The notes below the pieces were generated by a model. That model ran no database searches. It had not been told where the DNA came from and saw only the letters and a list, made by a program, of their open reading frames with translations. From Methanococcus voltae PS (GTDB lineage: Archaea > AGJL01 > Methanococci > Methanococcales > Methanococcaceae): a stretch of DNA of 64,000 bases. Each line of letters opens with the position of its first letter. Positions within the stretch are counted from its first letter, which is position 1. The position numbers and the translations under genes were made by a program. The stretch lies in the NCBI RefSeq assembly GCF_024807035.1, contig NZ_JANUCQ010000002.1, forward strand, positions 310,001 through 374,000, read 5' to 3'. This document shows, piece by piece, positions 39,054 to 48,314 of this stretch.

Positions 39054-39932
39054 ATGATAAAAAAACACGCGATTGAAATATTGGAAAAATCATTAACTTA
39101 CGACGTTGGTTTTGGCGATTTAACCGTTGAAACGTTGATACCAAAAGATTTAAACTGTAAAGCTTTTGTAGTTGTTAAGGAAAATACCAAAATTTGTGGA
39201 ATGGATTTTGTAGTTGAATTTTTGGAAAAAAATGGTATTTCTTGTAAAAAATTATATGATGAAGGAGATTATATTGATTTTTCAAATAAATCTGGAAAAT
39301 CTGGAAAAAGAATTAAAATATTGGAAATTAGCGGTAACGCTCAAAAAATAATTACATTTGAAAGGACGATTTTAAATTTTATGATGCATTTATCGGGAAT
39401 TGCAACAAAAACTCATCAAATCGTTTCAATTGTTAAAAAAATCAATCCAAATGTTAGAATTGCTTGCACCCGAAAAACTCTACCACTTTTATCGATAGTT
39501 GAAAAATACGCTGTTAAGGTAGGGGGCGGAGATACGCACAGATATAGACTTGATGACATGATTATGATTAAAGATAACCATATTGAAGCTTTAGGTATTG
39601 CCGAATGTATGAAAAGGGTTAAAAAAGTTAGTTTTAGTAAAAAAATTGAGGTAGAAGTTGATAATAACACTCAACTTCGAGAAGTTATAAACTATCATCC
39701 CGATATAATTATGCTCGATAATTATAACGACTTAAAAATTGAAGAAGCCCTACGTATTGTTGAAGATTGTAATAAATTATACAATTTCAAACCTATTATA
39801 GAATTAAGTGGCGGAATTACGGAAAAAAATGTTTTAAGCTATGCAAAACACCCTGTTGATGTTATTTCCATGGGTTGTTTGATACATTCTGCAAAATCTG
39901 TGGATATGGGCTTGGATTTAGAAAAAATTTAG
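39054..39932 (+). CDS. nadC: Quinolinate phosphoribosyltransferase NadC
   Basis: NadC converts quinolinate and PRPP to nicotinate mononucleotide in NAD synthesis. The 292-residue protein has YDVGFGDLTVETLIP at the N terminus, RKTLPLLSIVEKYAVKVGGG with the PRPP/substrate Arg and Lys residues, RYRLDDMIMIKDNH, and LSGGITEKNV. Length agrees with the family. ATG at 39054 follows CGTGATATT. nadA and nadB are not in the window. Confidence 0.96.
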   Translation: MIKKHAIEILEKSLTYDVGFGDLTVETLIPKDLNCKAFVVVKENTKICGMDFVVEFLEKNGISCKKLYDEGDYIDFSNKSGKSGKRIKILEISGNAQKIITFERTILNFMMHLSGIATKTHQIVSIVKKINPNVRIACTRKTLPLLSIVEKYAVKVGGGDTHRYRLDDMIMIKDNHIEALGIAECMKRVKKVSFSKKIEVEVDNNTQLREVINYHPDIIMLDNYNDLKIEEALRIVEDCNKLYNFKPIIELSGGITEKNVLSYAKHPVDVISMGCLIHSAKSVDMGLDLEKI

Positions 39933-39977
39933 AAAAAATTTAAAAATAATATTCTTTTTTTATTTCTTTTATTTTCA

Positions 39978-41042
39978 TTACCAACCTTGCCATCTTGAAT
40001 AACTAAAATTATCTAAAGTTAATGTTTCATTTTTATTCTCGTCTTTACTTTTACTTTTATTTTCATTTTCATCGCCATTTTTAGAACATACGCAAGTTTC
40101 ATTCGTTGATATACGTCTTGATACATAAAAACCATTTATTGCATCTAAAACTATTTTTACATTACCTTTTGTCTTTGGTAAAACTAATATATCTTTTGAA
40201 GGCAATAATACAGAAGCTCGTATGTTATTTTCCCTTGCAACTTCTGTAAGATATTTATTCAATTCGAAAACTTCATTAAATAAATCTGTTGATATTTTTT
40301 CTTCAGGGTCGCAATATTTCAAACAGCAACCTTCTCTCCAATGACCGATTTTATCCCCTACTTCGTGAACACGTTGTACGTTTATATTGTAATGCTCGTG
40401 AATTGCCATAACATCATTTTGGCTTAATCTTAAGAGAGGTCTCAAAAAATAAGTATCATAACGTCTTGGGATTTTTGAAAGTTCCATTTTATGATAAAAT
40501 TCTTTATCTTCAGAATTTGGGTTTTTTTCCCTTAAATCATCTAAAATTGGCCCCGAGATTTTTTCCAAGGCGGTATCACCAGTTATTATGATATCAAATC
40601 CATTTTCGTGTGCATATTCTACAGCTCTAATTTTCATTATGTCTTTACATATTCTACAGATACTTTTACCTTTTGCACCGCGAATTTTTTTAGAGAGCTT
40701 TTCGGTTATATCGGGGAATATAATCGGGACTTCATATTTTTTAGCCAACTTTTCGGCTTCGTTTTTTGAAATATCCCAGCTCCAGTTGTGGACGTAATGA
40801 ATACATAATTCAACGTTTATATTTAATTCTTTACATAATGCAAGTGCAGTGGCACTATCTTTGCCCCCGCTTAACATTAAAAGAGCTTTTTTATCCAATA
40901 AATCACTATTTTCTAAATTTTTTATAATATTTGATTTTAATTCGTTTAAATCGTGTAAATTTCGTTTTTCGATAGTCCATTGTGTGAATTTTAAGTTTTT
41001 AGTGTTATTTTCATATTTTAGGGGTTTTGCAGTATTTTCCAT
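39978..41042 (-). CDS. PP-loop superfamily ATPase of unknown substrate
   Basis: The 354-residue protein has the PP-loop LMLSGGKDSATALAL near residue 58, marking an ATP pyrophosphatase that adenylates its substrate. Cys residues in CRICKD (about 132-135) and CCLKYC (about 242-247) suggest a metal or Fe-S site, as in the tRNA-thiolation (TtuA/TtcA) or QueC-like groups. The C-terminal 25 residues are Lys/Asn/Glu-rich. I use ATG at 41042, after CGTGAT. A role in tRNA sulfur modification is plausible but not shown. Confidence 0.78.
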   Translation of the reverse strand: MENTAKPLKYENNTKNLKFTQWTIEKRNLHDLNELKSNIIKNLENSDLLDKKALLMLSGGKDSATALALCKELNINVELCIHYVHNWSWDISKNEAEKLAKKYEVPIIFPDITEKLSKKIRGAKGKSICRICKDIMKIRAVEYAHENGFDIIITGDTALEKISGPILDDLREKNPNSEDKEFYHKMELSKIPRRYDTYFLRPLLRLSQNDVMAIHEHYNINVQRVHEVGDKIGHWREGCCLKYCDPEEKISTDLFNEVFELNKYLTEVARENNIRASVLLPSKDILVLPKTKGNVKIVLDAINGFYVSRRISTNETCVCSKNGDENENKSKSKDENKNETLTLDNFSYSRWQGW

Positions 41043-41220
41043 TATAATCACGTATTTAATAATTTTAATAACTTAATAATTTAATAATTTTAATAAGTTT
41101 AATCGATAATTGTAATTTTATATATGGTCTAAATCATAGAATTTCATTATATTAATACTTAATATCATTACTTAATATTAATACACCCTATTACTACACT
41201 CGAGGATATATTCCGAAAGA

Positions 41221-41228
41221 TTTATATA
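41221..41228 (+). promoter_or_regulatory. TATA box of the tRNA-Ser gene
   Basis: TTTATATA, preceded by the purine-rich CCGAAAGA (BRE-like), matches the classical methanococcal stable-RNA promoter. The start site is expected near TTGC at 41249-41252, giving a leader of about 50 bases. Confidence 0.75.
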
Positions 41229-41300
41229 GTAGAATACTTAATGATATATTGCGAGAGATACAATAGATTAAGGAATTGCTCTATTGGTGTTCTTTTATGT

Positions 41301-41387
41301 GCAGAGGTGGTTGAGCTTGGTCAAAGGCGTCGGACTTGAAATCCGATGGGGCTTTGCCCCGCAAGGGTTCAAATCCCTTCCTCTGCG
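41301..41387 (+). tRNA. tRNA-Ser (anticodon TGA)
   Basis: The acceptor arms are GCAGAGG (41301-41307) and CCTCTGC (41380-41386) with discriminator G. The anticodon stem CGGA/TCCG encloses CTTGAAA, giving TGA. A long variable arm (GGGGCTTTGCCCC) marks a type II serine tRNA. CCA is not encoded. No intron. Confidence 0.97.
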
Positions 41388-41463
41388 TTTTTTTATACAA
41401 GGTTATATTCATTAATATGAATGTAATGATTAATTACTACTTTGTAAATTGATTTTTTTAAGT

Positions 41464-41537
41464 GGGCTGATAGCTCAGCCTGGGAGAGTGCCGCATTGGC
41501 TATGCGGATGCCGCGGGTTCAAATCCCGCTCAGTCCA
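41464..41537 (+). tRNA. tRNA-Ala (anticodon GGC)
   Basis: Acceptor GGGCTGA (41464-41470) pairs with TCAGTCC (41530-41536), giving the G3-U70 wobble that specifies alanine. The loop TTGGCTA shows anticodon GGC. Discriminator A, no encoded CCA, no intron. It follows tRNA-Ser by 76 bp and may share its transcript. Confidence 0.97.
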
Positions 41538-41676
41538 TTTTTTAGAAAATATTTTAAGATATTATACCATTTTAAATCTTTTGAATTATTTTAACTTAAA
41601 ATAAGTTAATATTTATATATTCATATCATTCAATATTGTTTAATTACTATTTGTATTATTTTTTGGAGAATATACT

Positions 41677-41931
41677 ATGTTTAAACTAAAAAAAATGAAT
41701 AAGAAATATCAAAATATGATTTTTGGACTTTTTATGTCAATTTTAATGGCTTTTGGTATGTCTCTTGTAATGACTGCTTCCGTTTTAGGCGTTAATGAAG
41801 CTTTATTACGTGCTTGGCCATCTAAATTTTTAATAGGTATTGTAGTGGCAATCCCGTATTCATTTATTGCAGGACCAATTGCTAAAATAATAACCTCAAA
41901 AATCGTTGAAACATCCTCACAAGATGAATAA
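41677..41931 (+). CDS. Small two-helix membrane protein (DUF2798-like)
   Basis: The 84-residue protein has two membrane helices (about residues 14-36 and 47-68) with the sequence NKKYQNMIFGLFMSILMAFGM and a WPSKFLIGIVVAIPYSFIAGP block, as I recall for DUF2798. Function is unknown. ATG at 41677 follows GGAGAATA. Confidence 0.72.
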   Translation: MFKLKKMNKKYQNMIFGLFMSILMAFGMSLVMTASVLGVNEALLRAWPSKFLIGIVVAIPYSFIAGPIAKIITSKIVETSSQDE

Positions 41932-41982
41932 TCTTAAAAAATAAGAATGATAACTGAATTAAAAATAAAAATGATAAATAAT

Positions 41983-42378
41983 TTATAAGTCGTATTTTAC
42001 AATAAAATAAACACTTACAAGAATTTCATCTATATTATTCATATTATTCTCGTCTTCAATTTTAGCGTATAAGTCTTTTTTATCACTTGTATTGTCATTC
42101 GATAGCGTAATCGTCTTACAAACGTCAAAGCTCTTAAATAAAATGTCTACTTCTATATTTTCGGGTAATTGTTCTTTAAAACTTTTTAAAATTTCGAAAA
42201 GATTATTTACAACGTTTTTTGCTTGCTCTTTTGTAAAAAAATCTGAATCTTTTGGAATATAAGATATCTCTGTTTTTAATTTTTTATGATTTTCTAATTT
42301 CAACCAGTAATCGCCGAATTTAGTACCTTGAATAGCGTAATCCTTTAATTCAAAGCTTCTTGAGATTGTATTCTTCAT
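41983..42378 (-). CDS. Unknown protein
   Basis: The 131-residue soluble, acidic protein is not recognised. ATG at 42378 follows AGTGAAATT. It lies about 95 bp after the stop of the gene at 42474-43022 on the same strand and may be cotranscribed with it. No motif, cysteine cluster or membrane segment is seen. Confidence 0.65.
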   Translation of the reverse strand: MKNTISRSFELKDYAIQGTKFGDYWLKLENHKKLKTEISYIPKDSDFFTKEQAKNVVNNLFEILKSFKEQLPENIEVDILFKSFDVCKTITLSNDNTSDKKDLYAKIEDENNMNNIDEILVSVYFIVKYDL

Positions 42379-42473
42379 AATTTCACTTTTATATTTTTTA
42401 TTTTATTATGATATTTATTTTAGTTTTTTATATTTTTTATATTTTTTAGTATATTTTAGTATATTTTATCAAA

Positions 42474-43022
42474 TTATTGGTTTTCTAAAGTTTCTTTTAA
42501 ATCATTTGCTTCTTTTAACCATTCTGGAGCTATTGGTTTTTCCGATGCCACCATAGCAATTGATTTTCCGTGTAAGGTTTGTCTAACGCGCATACCCTCA
42601 GGGAATACTCTATTCATAAAATCTAGCACTTTATCGATGAATTCATCTTTCGCATCGTAAATCTTTGTGTTTAATTCGATATCTGAATCAGTTACAATCT
42701 CCAATCTAGACGGTTGGTCGAGTACAGCTATTTTTTCTAGGAGTTTTGGAGCATAAGTTTCGTCAATTATAGTTAATTTTTTTATAACTTTGTCATCTTG
42801 TTTTATCTCTTCCGATATCTCCGCAATATCCCGTAAACTAATTGCTCTAGAGGTAGACTTAGGCAATGCTCCTATTATAAAATAAGGTTCTTCCAAATTA
42901 CAAATCATAGTAACTTGTAGTATAGATTTACCCAAAACTAAATCTTCAAGGTTTGTTTGGATTATTCTATCATATATTTGCTTTCCTTCCGGGTCAGTAC
43001 ATTCTACATTTATCTTTGACAT
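42474..43022 (-). CDS. Possible methanogenesis marker protein 17
   Basis: The 182-residue soluble protein resembles, from memory, methanogenesis marker 17: an N-terminal VECTDPEGKQIYDRII, FIIGALPKSTSRAISLRDIAEI and later TIIDETYAPKLLEKI. That family occurs only in methanogens and is of unknown role. ATG at 43022 follows AAGGGAT. The assignment should be treated as tentative. Confidence 0.55.
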   Translation of the reverse strand: MSKINVECTDPEGKQIYDRIIQTNLEDLVLGKSILQVTMICNLEEPYFIIGALPKSTSRAISLRDIAEISEEIKQDDKVIKKLTIIDETYAPKLLEKIAVLDQPSRLEIVTDSDIELNTKIYDAKDEFIDKVLDFMNRVFPEGMRVRQTLHGKSIAMVASEKPIAPEWLKEANDLKETLENQ

Positions 43023-43239
43023 AAATATCCCTTAATTAACTCATTATAATAATAAAATGTGTAATTTAATAATATATTATATGAGGTATCCTATTTAAAA
43101 TAACTTATGAATAAATCTGATAAAAATATTTTGTTAAGAATATAATTCAGTAGTTAGATAAAATAAAAAATAAAAAATAAAAGATAAAAGATAAAAGATA
43201 AAAAAATGCTAATTTAAATTATACAAAGAAAATAAAAAA

Positions 43240-43605
43240 TTATTGGATTAATCCACTCATTAATTTTCCAATAGATATTACATCTACACCTTTTCCTAAC
43301 CCAAATTCGTATTCTACACTTCCAATTACGAGCTTTATTTCACTGTCTAAATCAAATGTTCCTGAATTTTGGATAGCGTAGCTATTAATTTTACTATATT
43401 GGAAAAACCTAAATTCTTTCTTTTTTCCAGTTAATCCCTGTGCATTCATCATTATTATCCTTGATGGAGTAAAGACCAATTCATCACGTACTCCTTTAAA
43501 TGAACATAGTATTTCTTCCCCATCTAATAAAAATTCTTTAAAAAATGGATTTTCATTCCCTCGGTTGTCTTTTCCGAAAAATCCCAATTTTACAACATTT
43601 ATCAT
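43240..43605 (-). CDS. Bacterial-type PH domain protein
   Basis: The 121-residue protein fits the prokaryotic PH fold: FLLDGEEILCSFKGVRDELVFTPSRIIMM, then FRFFQYSKINSYAIQNSGTFDLDSEIKL. Its role is unknown. ATG at 43605 lies five bases after GAGGG; the TTG at 43617 includes part of that site and is rejected. Confidence 0.78.
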   Translation of the reverse strand: MINVVKLGFFGKDNRGNENPFFKEFLLDGEEILCSFKGVRDELVFTPSRIIMMNAQGLTGKKKEFRFFQYSKINSYAIQNSGTFDLDSEIKLVIGSVEYEFGLGKGVDVISIGKLMSGLIQ

Positions 43606-43847
43606 ATTTACCCTCAATTTATTTTTTGAATTATTAATGCAGTATTTTTAATAAAATCTGGCATTATATACTGTTAAATATACATTTTTTCTATTATTCT
43701 TATTATATAACATTTTTTATTTAAATTTAGATAGCATAATATTTAAAAAATAAGATTAGTGAAAATAGGATAGACAAAACCAATAAATTTATAAGATTTT
43801 AAAAATTAAATTTGAGTAAATTCAAGTTAAATGAAGTTTAAAAAAGA

Positions 43848-43957
43848 GTGCTCTCAGTATCTGTGTATTCATCATTTTCAAATTGCTATAAACTCATAAT
43901 CCGATACACTATGATAGCAATATTGACTTCAGTAGAGATGACAATCATCATCGAGCA
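43848..43957 (-). ncRNA. C/D box sRNA with hairpin in the D'-C' spacer
   Basis: On the minus strand: TGCTC (43957-43953), C box ATGATGA (43951-43945), guide TTGTCATCTCTA, D' box CTGA (43932-43929), a 53-base spacer, C' box ATGATGA (43875-43869), guide ATACACAGATA, D box CTGA (43857-43854), then GAGCA closing the terminal stem. The spacer, normally 3-9 bases in archaea, contains perfect 8-bp arms ATTGCTAT (43921-43914) and ATAGCAAT (43889-43882), which would bring D' and C' near each other. It occupies the gap between the PH-domain gene and surE. Confidence 0.85.
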
Positions 43958-44167
43958 TTTTTATTTTTTACGTTATTTTTTACGTTATTTTTTTATTTTT
44001 TGACGTATATTTAAGATACCTGTTATTTTATATAAAACTTAAACATTTATAATATATTTATAATATTTAAAGACATATTTTTAATTATAGCTATCATAAA
44101 TAAAATAATCTAAAATAATTTATAATCTAAAATCTAAAAATAAGCTAAACTAATATTTGGTGATAAT

Positions 44168-44977
44168 ATGGATAAAATTGATATATTATTAGTTAATGAC
44201 GATGGAATTCAATCAAATGGGTTATTAGAATTAAAAAATTCATTAGAAAATAATTTTGATGCAAATGTGACTGTTGTAGCTCCTTCAAATCAACAAAGCG
44301 GTATCGGAAGAGCTATAAGTTTATTTGAACCCCTTAGAATAACAAAAGTTAAGCTTCCAGACTGTACGGAAGGTTTTGCCGTTTCTGGAACGCCTACGGA
44401 CTGTGTCGTTCTTGGAATATTTAAAATACTTGATAAAATACCAGATTACGTGGTATCTGGAATAAATATTGGTGAAAATTTAGGTACTGAAATCACCACT
44501 TCTGGAACTCTTGGAGCTGCTTTTGAAGGAGCTCATCACGGTGCTAAATCAATAGCTTGTTCATTGCAGGTTAAAACTGACGATATTAAATTTAATGAAG
44601 GTCATGCCCCTGTTGAGTTTAAAAATTCTGCTAAAATATTAAGCAATGTACTTAAAAAATCCATTGAATGTGACGTATTCGATAGCGGATGTGACGTTTT
44701 AAATGTAAATGTGCCACATGAAGCAGATACTAAAACGCCTTGGGAAATCACTACTCTTGCTAAAAAAATGTACACCACCCATATTGACCAAAGAAAAGAC
44801 CCTAGGGGTAGGGATTACTATTGGATTGATGGTAGTCCCGTATATGATGAGGAAGAGGGTACAGACGTACACGCCGTTAGAAATAAAAATAATGTTTCAA
44901 TTACGCCTCTTACTTTAGATACTACTTTGAAAAATTTAGAATTGTTTAAAAAAGAATATTCTGATAAATTAATTTAG
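44168..44977 (+). CDS. surE: 5'-nucleotidase SurE
   Basis: SurE removes phosphate from nucleoside monophosphates. The 269-residue protein has the metal-binding NDDGIQSNG near residue 8, APSNQQSGIGRAI, and VVSGINIGENLGTEITTSGTLGAAFEGA, all family signatures. ATG at 44168 follows GGTGATAAT. The gene converges on rnp2 with only 18 bp between stops. Confidence 0.96.
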   Translation: MDKIDILLVNDDGIQSNGLLELKNSLENNFDANVTVVAPSNQQSGIGRAISLFEPLRITKVKLPDCTEGFAVSGTPTDCVVLGIFKILDKIPDYVVSGINIGENLGTEITTSGTLGAAFEGAHHGAKSIACSLQVKTDDIKFNEGHAPVEFKNSAKILSNVLKKSIECDVFDSGCDVLNVNVPHEADTKTPWEITTLAKKMYTTHIDQRKDPRGRDYYWIDGSPVYDEEEGTDVHAVRNKNNVSITPLTLDTTLKNLELFKKEYSDKLI

Positions 44978-44995
44978 ATATTTAATTTCTTTTTT

Positions 44996-45400
44996 TTATT
45001 TTCTATTATTCTTATTTTGATATTCTCGTTTTTTTCTTTGAATTATCTTATAATATGGCTCATGAGGAACGTGCAAGAATTTTTTTCTGATATTTTTTAT
45101 AGAATTTGAAATTCCCATAACTCGTATATTTATTGGATTTCTTTTATAATGGCCCACCATAATTAAAGAAGCTTTTACGTTGTCAACTTGCGTTCTTTCG
45201 ACCCTTAAAATTCCCATTCCGTTGCTATAATCAATTAACCAGGGATTAGCAATACCACATTCTTTAAATCCACAGTAATCGATTATGGAACTTCTAATTA
45301 TTCCTATGACATCGTCATTTGAAAGTTCTTCCTTGTGAAGTATTTCAAAAGCCAAATATCTCTTTTTTTCCCTTAATGTAGGGGGTAATGTCTTTAACAT
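44996..45400 (-). CDS. rnp2: Ribonuclease P protein component 2 (Pop5/Rnp2)
   Basis: Pop5 is one of the archaeal protein subunits that help RNase P RNA remove tRNA 5' leaders. The 134-residue protein begins MLKTLPPTLREKKRYLAFEI, typical of the family, and has DVIGIIRSSIIDYCG. A basic C-terminal tail follows. ATG at 45400 follows AAAGGTTGA. It lies about 60 bp after flaK on the same strand. Confidence 0.93.
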   Translation of the reverse strand: MLKTLPPTLREKKRYLAFEILHKEELSNDDVIGIIRSSIIDYCGFKECGIANPWLIDYSNGMGILRVERTQVDNVKASLIMVGHYKRNPINIRVMGISNSIKNIRKKFLHVPHEPYYKIIQRKKREYQNKNNRK

Positions 45401-45459
45401 ATTTCAACCTTTAAATTATTAAATTATACTACTAATTATATTACTAATTCTATTACTAA

Positions 45460-46161
45460 TTACATGGGCAATATAATGCTAAGTATTTTGTCACCTAAAA
45501 ACGGCGTTATGATGTAAGATAGTGCAATCGGTACCAATAAAGGTAATTCCGGAGTTGCCCAAACATATTGCGTATCTTTGTACTTTGACAAATCATAATT
45601 TTTATCGTCATTTACTGAAGGTATCAATTTAACGTCTTTTCCTTTTCCCAATACTACTTTGTTTCCTTTTTTAGCTTCTGCTACGGTTATATATTCACCA
45701 ACTAACATTAAAACATATTCTTTCAATTTTTTAGGCTTTACACCGTTTGAAAGGTTTTTAAAGAACAAATATATAGGTAACACAATCATTAATATTACAC
45801 CGTTGAAGAAAACCAACAATGGGAACCAGGGTATATATTCCATTGTATATAACGGTTGAAGTGAAGAATATACTGGAAATGCGTAGCTTGGAATTAATGC
45901 GCCCATTCCCATTAATATTTTACCATCTGCACCACCGATGCCTAATACAAACATTAAATAACCAATTATAAAGCATATTATAAATCCTGATATTGAAGAG
46001 ATTATTGGCATAAAGTTGCCTGTTGTGAACGATAAGTATGTGGATAAAAGCAATCCTATAACTGCCATCCCTATCCAAATATAATTTTCTATCTCTCGGG
46101 ATTTGATATCCTGTATAGATGCAATTAATAATCCCAAAAGTCCTATTGCGTATGCTATCAA
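45460..46161 (-). CDS. flaK: Preflagellin (archaellin) peptidase FlaK/ArlK
   Basis: FlaK is an aspartic membrane protease that removes the class III signal peptide of archaellins. Counted from TTG at 46161, Asp18 lies in IQD18IKSREI and Asp79 in GIGGAD79GK; these are the catalytic residues established for M. voltae FlaK. The 233-residue protein has about six membrane helices, and a cytoplasmic loop with Lys-rich sequence near 170-200. The ribosome site GTGATAAC directly precedes the TTG. The length fits FlaK rather than the longer pilin peptidase EppA. Archaellin genes are not in the window. Confidence 0.93.
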   Translation of the reverse strand: MIAYAIGLLGLLIASIQDIKSREIENYIWIGMAVIGLLLSTYLSFTTGNFMPIISSISGFIICFIIGYLMFVLGIGGADGKILMGMGALIPSYAFPVYSSLQPLYTMEYIPWFPLLVFFNGVILMIVLPIYLFFKNLSNGVKPKKLKEYVLMLVGEYITVAEAKKGNKVVLGKGKDVKLIPSVNDDKNYDLSKYKDTQYVWATPELPLLVPIALSYIITPFLGDKILSIILPM

Positions 46162-46756
46162 GTTATCACTTTTTAAATTTTTAAATTTTTATAATATATT
46201 TTAATATTATTCATATTATTCATACAAATTATTGTTTTATTGTTTTATAGTTTATTTGGATTATCTAATATTTATTATTAATATATTACAAATTTGGATA
46301 TATAGCAACTTTTTAGGATTATTAGCGAAAGTAATATATATAAGGATAAATATTTTACATTCGAATGTATTTATTGGTGCACATTATTAAATTTTTTTTA
46401 AAAAATTAGAATTAAAATTATAATCCTAATATTAGATTTCTAAATTATATTAATAAATATTAATAATAATGGCAAACCTCAAAACCCCCAAATATTAAAT
46501 ATTAAATATATTCACACAATCAATATAAACTATTAAATAGTTTAAACGTATATTCAAATATATGAATAAACATAATAGTTTTATAAGTAATTAATTATAA
46601 AATTTTTATATTAATTCGTATGGGCAAACATGAAATAAAATACTATAGATATGAAAAATATGTAGCATAATCCATAAAAATATCCATAACAACTTATTAA
46701 AGTATATCAATCTCACAAAATATCAACTACTAAGTATAATTTAAAAAGGTGATAAT
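46162..46756. other. Divergent intergenic region with a perfect palindrome
   Basis: This 595-bp AT-rich region separates flaK from the divergent MarR gene. It holds the palindrome TACATTCGAATGTA (46356-46369), which is 20 bp after a TATA-like box (AATATATATAAG, about 46333-46344), and TATTCA/TGAATA arms at 46551-46556 and 46563-46568. No open frame is credible. A short transcript starting at the palindrome and ending at the T run near 46390-46398 is possible but unsupported. Confidence 0.5.
46356..46369. promoter_or_regulatory. 14-bp perfect palindrome, candidate operator
   Basis: TACATTCGAATGTA lies just downstream of a TATA-like sequence in the flaK-marR region. Its regulator is unknown; autoregulation by the MarR protein is a guess. 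Confidence 0.45.
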
Positions 46757-47206
46757 TTGAAATATACTCCTAATGATTTAATATCCCACTACATTTATTT
46801 GATACATTTGGAATTAAACATTTTAAACAACAGTTTATTAAAAGATTGCGAAATTACATCTTCACAATTTAGAGTATTATCTTGCTTATGGGTAAAAGAC
46901 GGTTTAACACAGTCTGAAATACACGAATACTTGGGCATAAAACCATCTTCAATTTCAGGATTAATCGACTGTCTTGAGAAAAAAGGTTTCCTCAAAAGAG
47001 TTGTTGATAAAGAAGATGCAAGGATAAATAGAATTTACTTGACTGAAAAAAGTTCTGAATTCAAAGAATGCTGTTGGGAAAAAGCTATCGGATTAAACAA
47101 CGATATTTTAGAAGGCTTTGACGAACAAGAAAAAGAAGAAGTTAAAAAAATACTTGTGAAATTATATGATAACGTTCACAAAAGATTACTTAATCACGAC
47201 AAGTAA
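46757..47206 (+). CDS. MarR-family transcriptional regulator (second paralog)
   Basis: The 149-residue protein shares the block LWVKDGLTQSEIHEYLGIKP and the downstream wing DKEDARINRIYLTEKSSEF with the MarR protein encoded at 24370-24813. An SSISGLI recognition helix differs slightly from the SSVSNLI of that paralog. The start is TTG at 46757, four bases after AGGTGAT. Cys residues occur at DCEITSSQF and ECCWEK. The target is unknown; nearest neighbours are flaK (divergent) and purO (convergent). Confidence 0.92.
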   Translation: MKYTPNDLISHYIYLIHLELNILNNSLLKDCEITSSQFRVLSCLWVKDGLTQSEIHEYLGIKPSSISGLIDCLEKKGFLKRVVDKEDARINRIYLTEKSSEFKECCWEKAIGLNNDILEGFDEQEKEEVKKILVKLYDNVHKRLLNHDK

Positions 47207-47347
47207 TAAAACAAATTAAAAAAAATAAAATATAATAGACTAAAATAGACTAAAATATAAATAAAAACTATTTTCTATTTTTTTAAATAAATTAAAATAT
47301 TATTTATTTAAAATTTACATATTTAAAATAAATTTATAAATTTAAAA

Positions 47348-47974
47348 TTAAAGTAATGATTTTTCGATACCATTTTCTGTAATCATAACTGTTGCACAAG
47401 TTACAGGATTCTCGAAATATTCGTGTTCCATTATGTTTTTAGAGATTTCTTCAGCGGTTTTTAAATCTACTGCTATTTTTTGGTGACTTGTTATCTTACA
47501 AGCTTCATAAACACTTAAATAATAAGCGTTGCCCTCTTCCAAATCTACTTTTTTAATCCTAATATCATCTTTTGCTACATAAGCCATGTAAGCTTCTTCT
47601 TTGTTCAAAACTACGGATATTCTTGGCGTATTATAATCGTCTTTTTCATAATCCATTCCTATCATAGATAATGAAAGTGCGTCTCTTATTGGTAAGCCTA
47701 ATTTAATTTTATCTGCGATAATATCAGTTTGCGAACCATTTGTAGCTACGATTGTATCCATATCGTTTTTTTCATCGTTTACTATTTTAACACAATTATA
47801 AGTAATATAAGTATTTTTAAATATTTCTTCCAAATCTTTAGGGATTATTGCTATTGTATTTTCATCCATTTCCTTTGAAACTCTGTTTGGGAAACTTCTG
47901 CTTGATACTCTGTAAGTTACAAAAGGATTACCCTCTTCTGTTTTGCCCAGTATTAAAAATCTTCCAAGATACAT
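47348..47974 (-). CDS. purO: IMP cyclohydrolase, archaeal type PurO
   Basis: PurO closes the purine ring, forming IMP from FAICAR, in archaea lacking the bacterial PurH cyclohydrolase. The 208-residue protein starts [23 protein letters not shown] and has SSRSFPNR and [10 protein letters not shown], characteristic of the family. ATG at 47974 follows GGTGATTTA. Confidence 0.94.
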   Translation of the reverse strand: MYLGRFLILGKTEEGNPFVTYRVSSRSFPNRVSKEMDENTIAIIPKDLEEIFKNTYITYNCVKIVNDEKNDMDTIVATNGSQTDIIADKIKLGLPIRDALSLSMIGMDYEKDDYNTPRISVVLNKEEAYMAYVAKDDIRIKKVDLEEGNAYYLSVYEACKITSHQKIAVDLKTAEEISKNIMEHEYFENPVTCATVMITENGIEKSLL

Positions 47975-48062
47975 TATAAATCACCAATTAAATAAATAAT
48001 TTCTTTTTATATTATCCTATTATTTTTTATGTTAGTATTTTATTTTATAATTTTATAATTTA

Positions 48063-48314
48063 TTATATTATTTTATTATTATTTATTATAGTTATTGCAC
48101 CTATTGTACAGTAATCTACACAAGCGTGACATTCTATACACTTCTCGGTATCAATTGTAGCATTACCAAGTGCAGTTATTGCTTCCTGCTCACAAAATGG
48201 AACACAAGCGCCACAACCCACGCAATTATCTCCAATTTCTAAAGAAAAATCTTTATTGGTATTTTTATTTTCATCTTCAATTATATTTCCAAATTTATCA
48301 TCTGCTGTTGACAT
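48063..48314 (-). CDS. Ferredoxin with two 4Fe-4S clusters
   Basis: The 83-residue protein has CVGCGACVPFCE and CIECHACVDYC, each with the CxxCxxCxxxC spacing, in the C-terminal 55 residues. The first motif ends in Glu rather than the usual Pro. About 28 acidic N-terminal residues precede them. ATG at 48314 follows AGGGTAA. Electron partner unknown. Confidence 0.93.
   Translation of the reverse strand: MSTADDKFGNIIEDENKNTNKDFSLEIGDNCVGCGACVPFCEQEAITALGNATIDTEKCIECHACVDYCTIGAITIINNNKII

Noticed and set aside
41221-41300. A coding start before tRNA-Ser
   Set aside because: The region is the tRNA promoter and leader; no open frame with a ribosome site is present.
43846-43958. Plus-strand reading of the 43.9-kb sRNA
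   Set aside because: C and D boxes and the terminal stem occur only on the minus strand.
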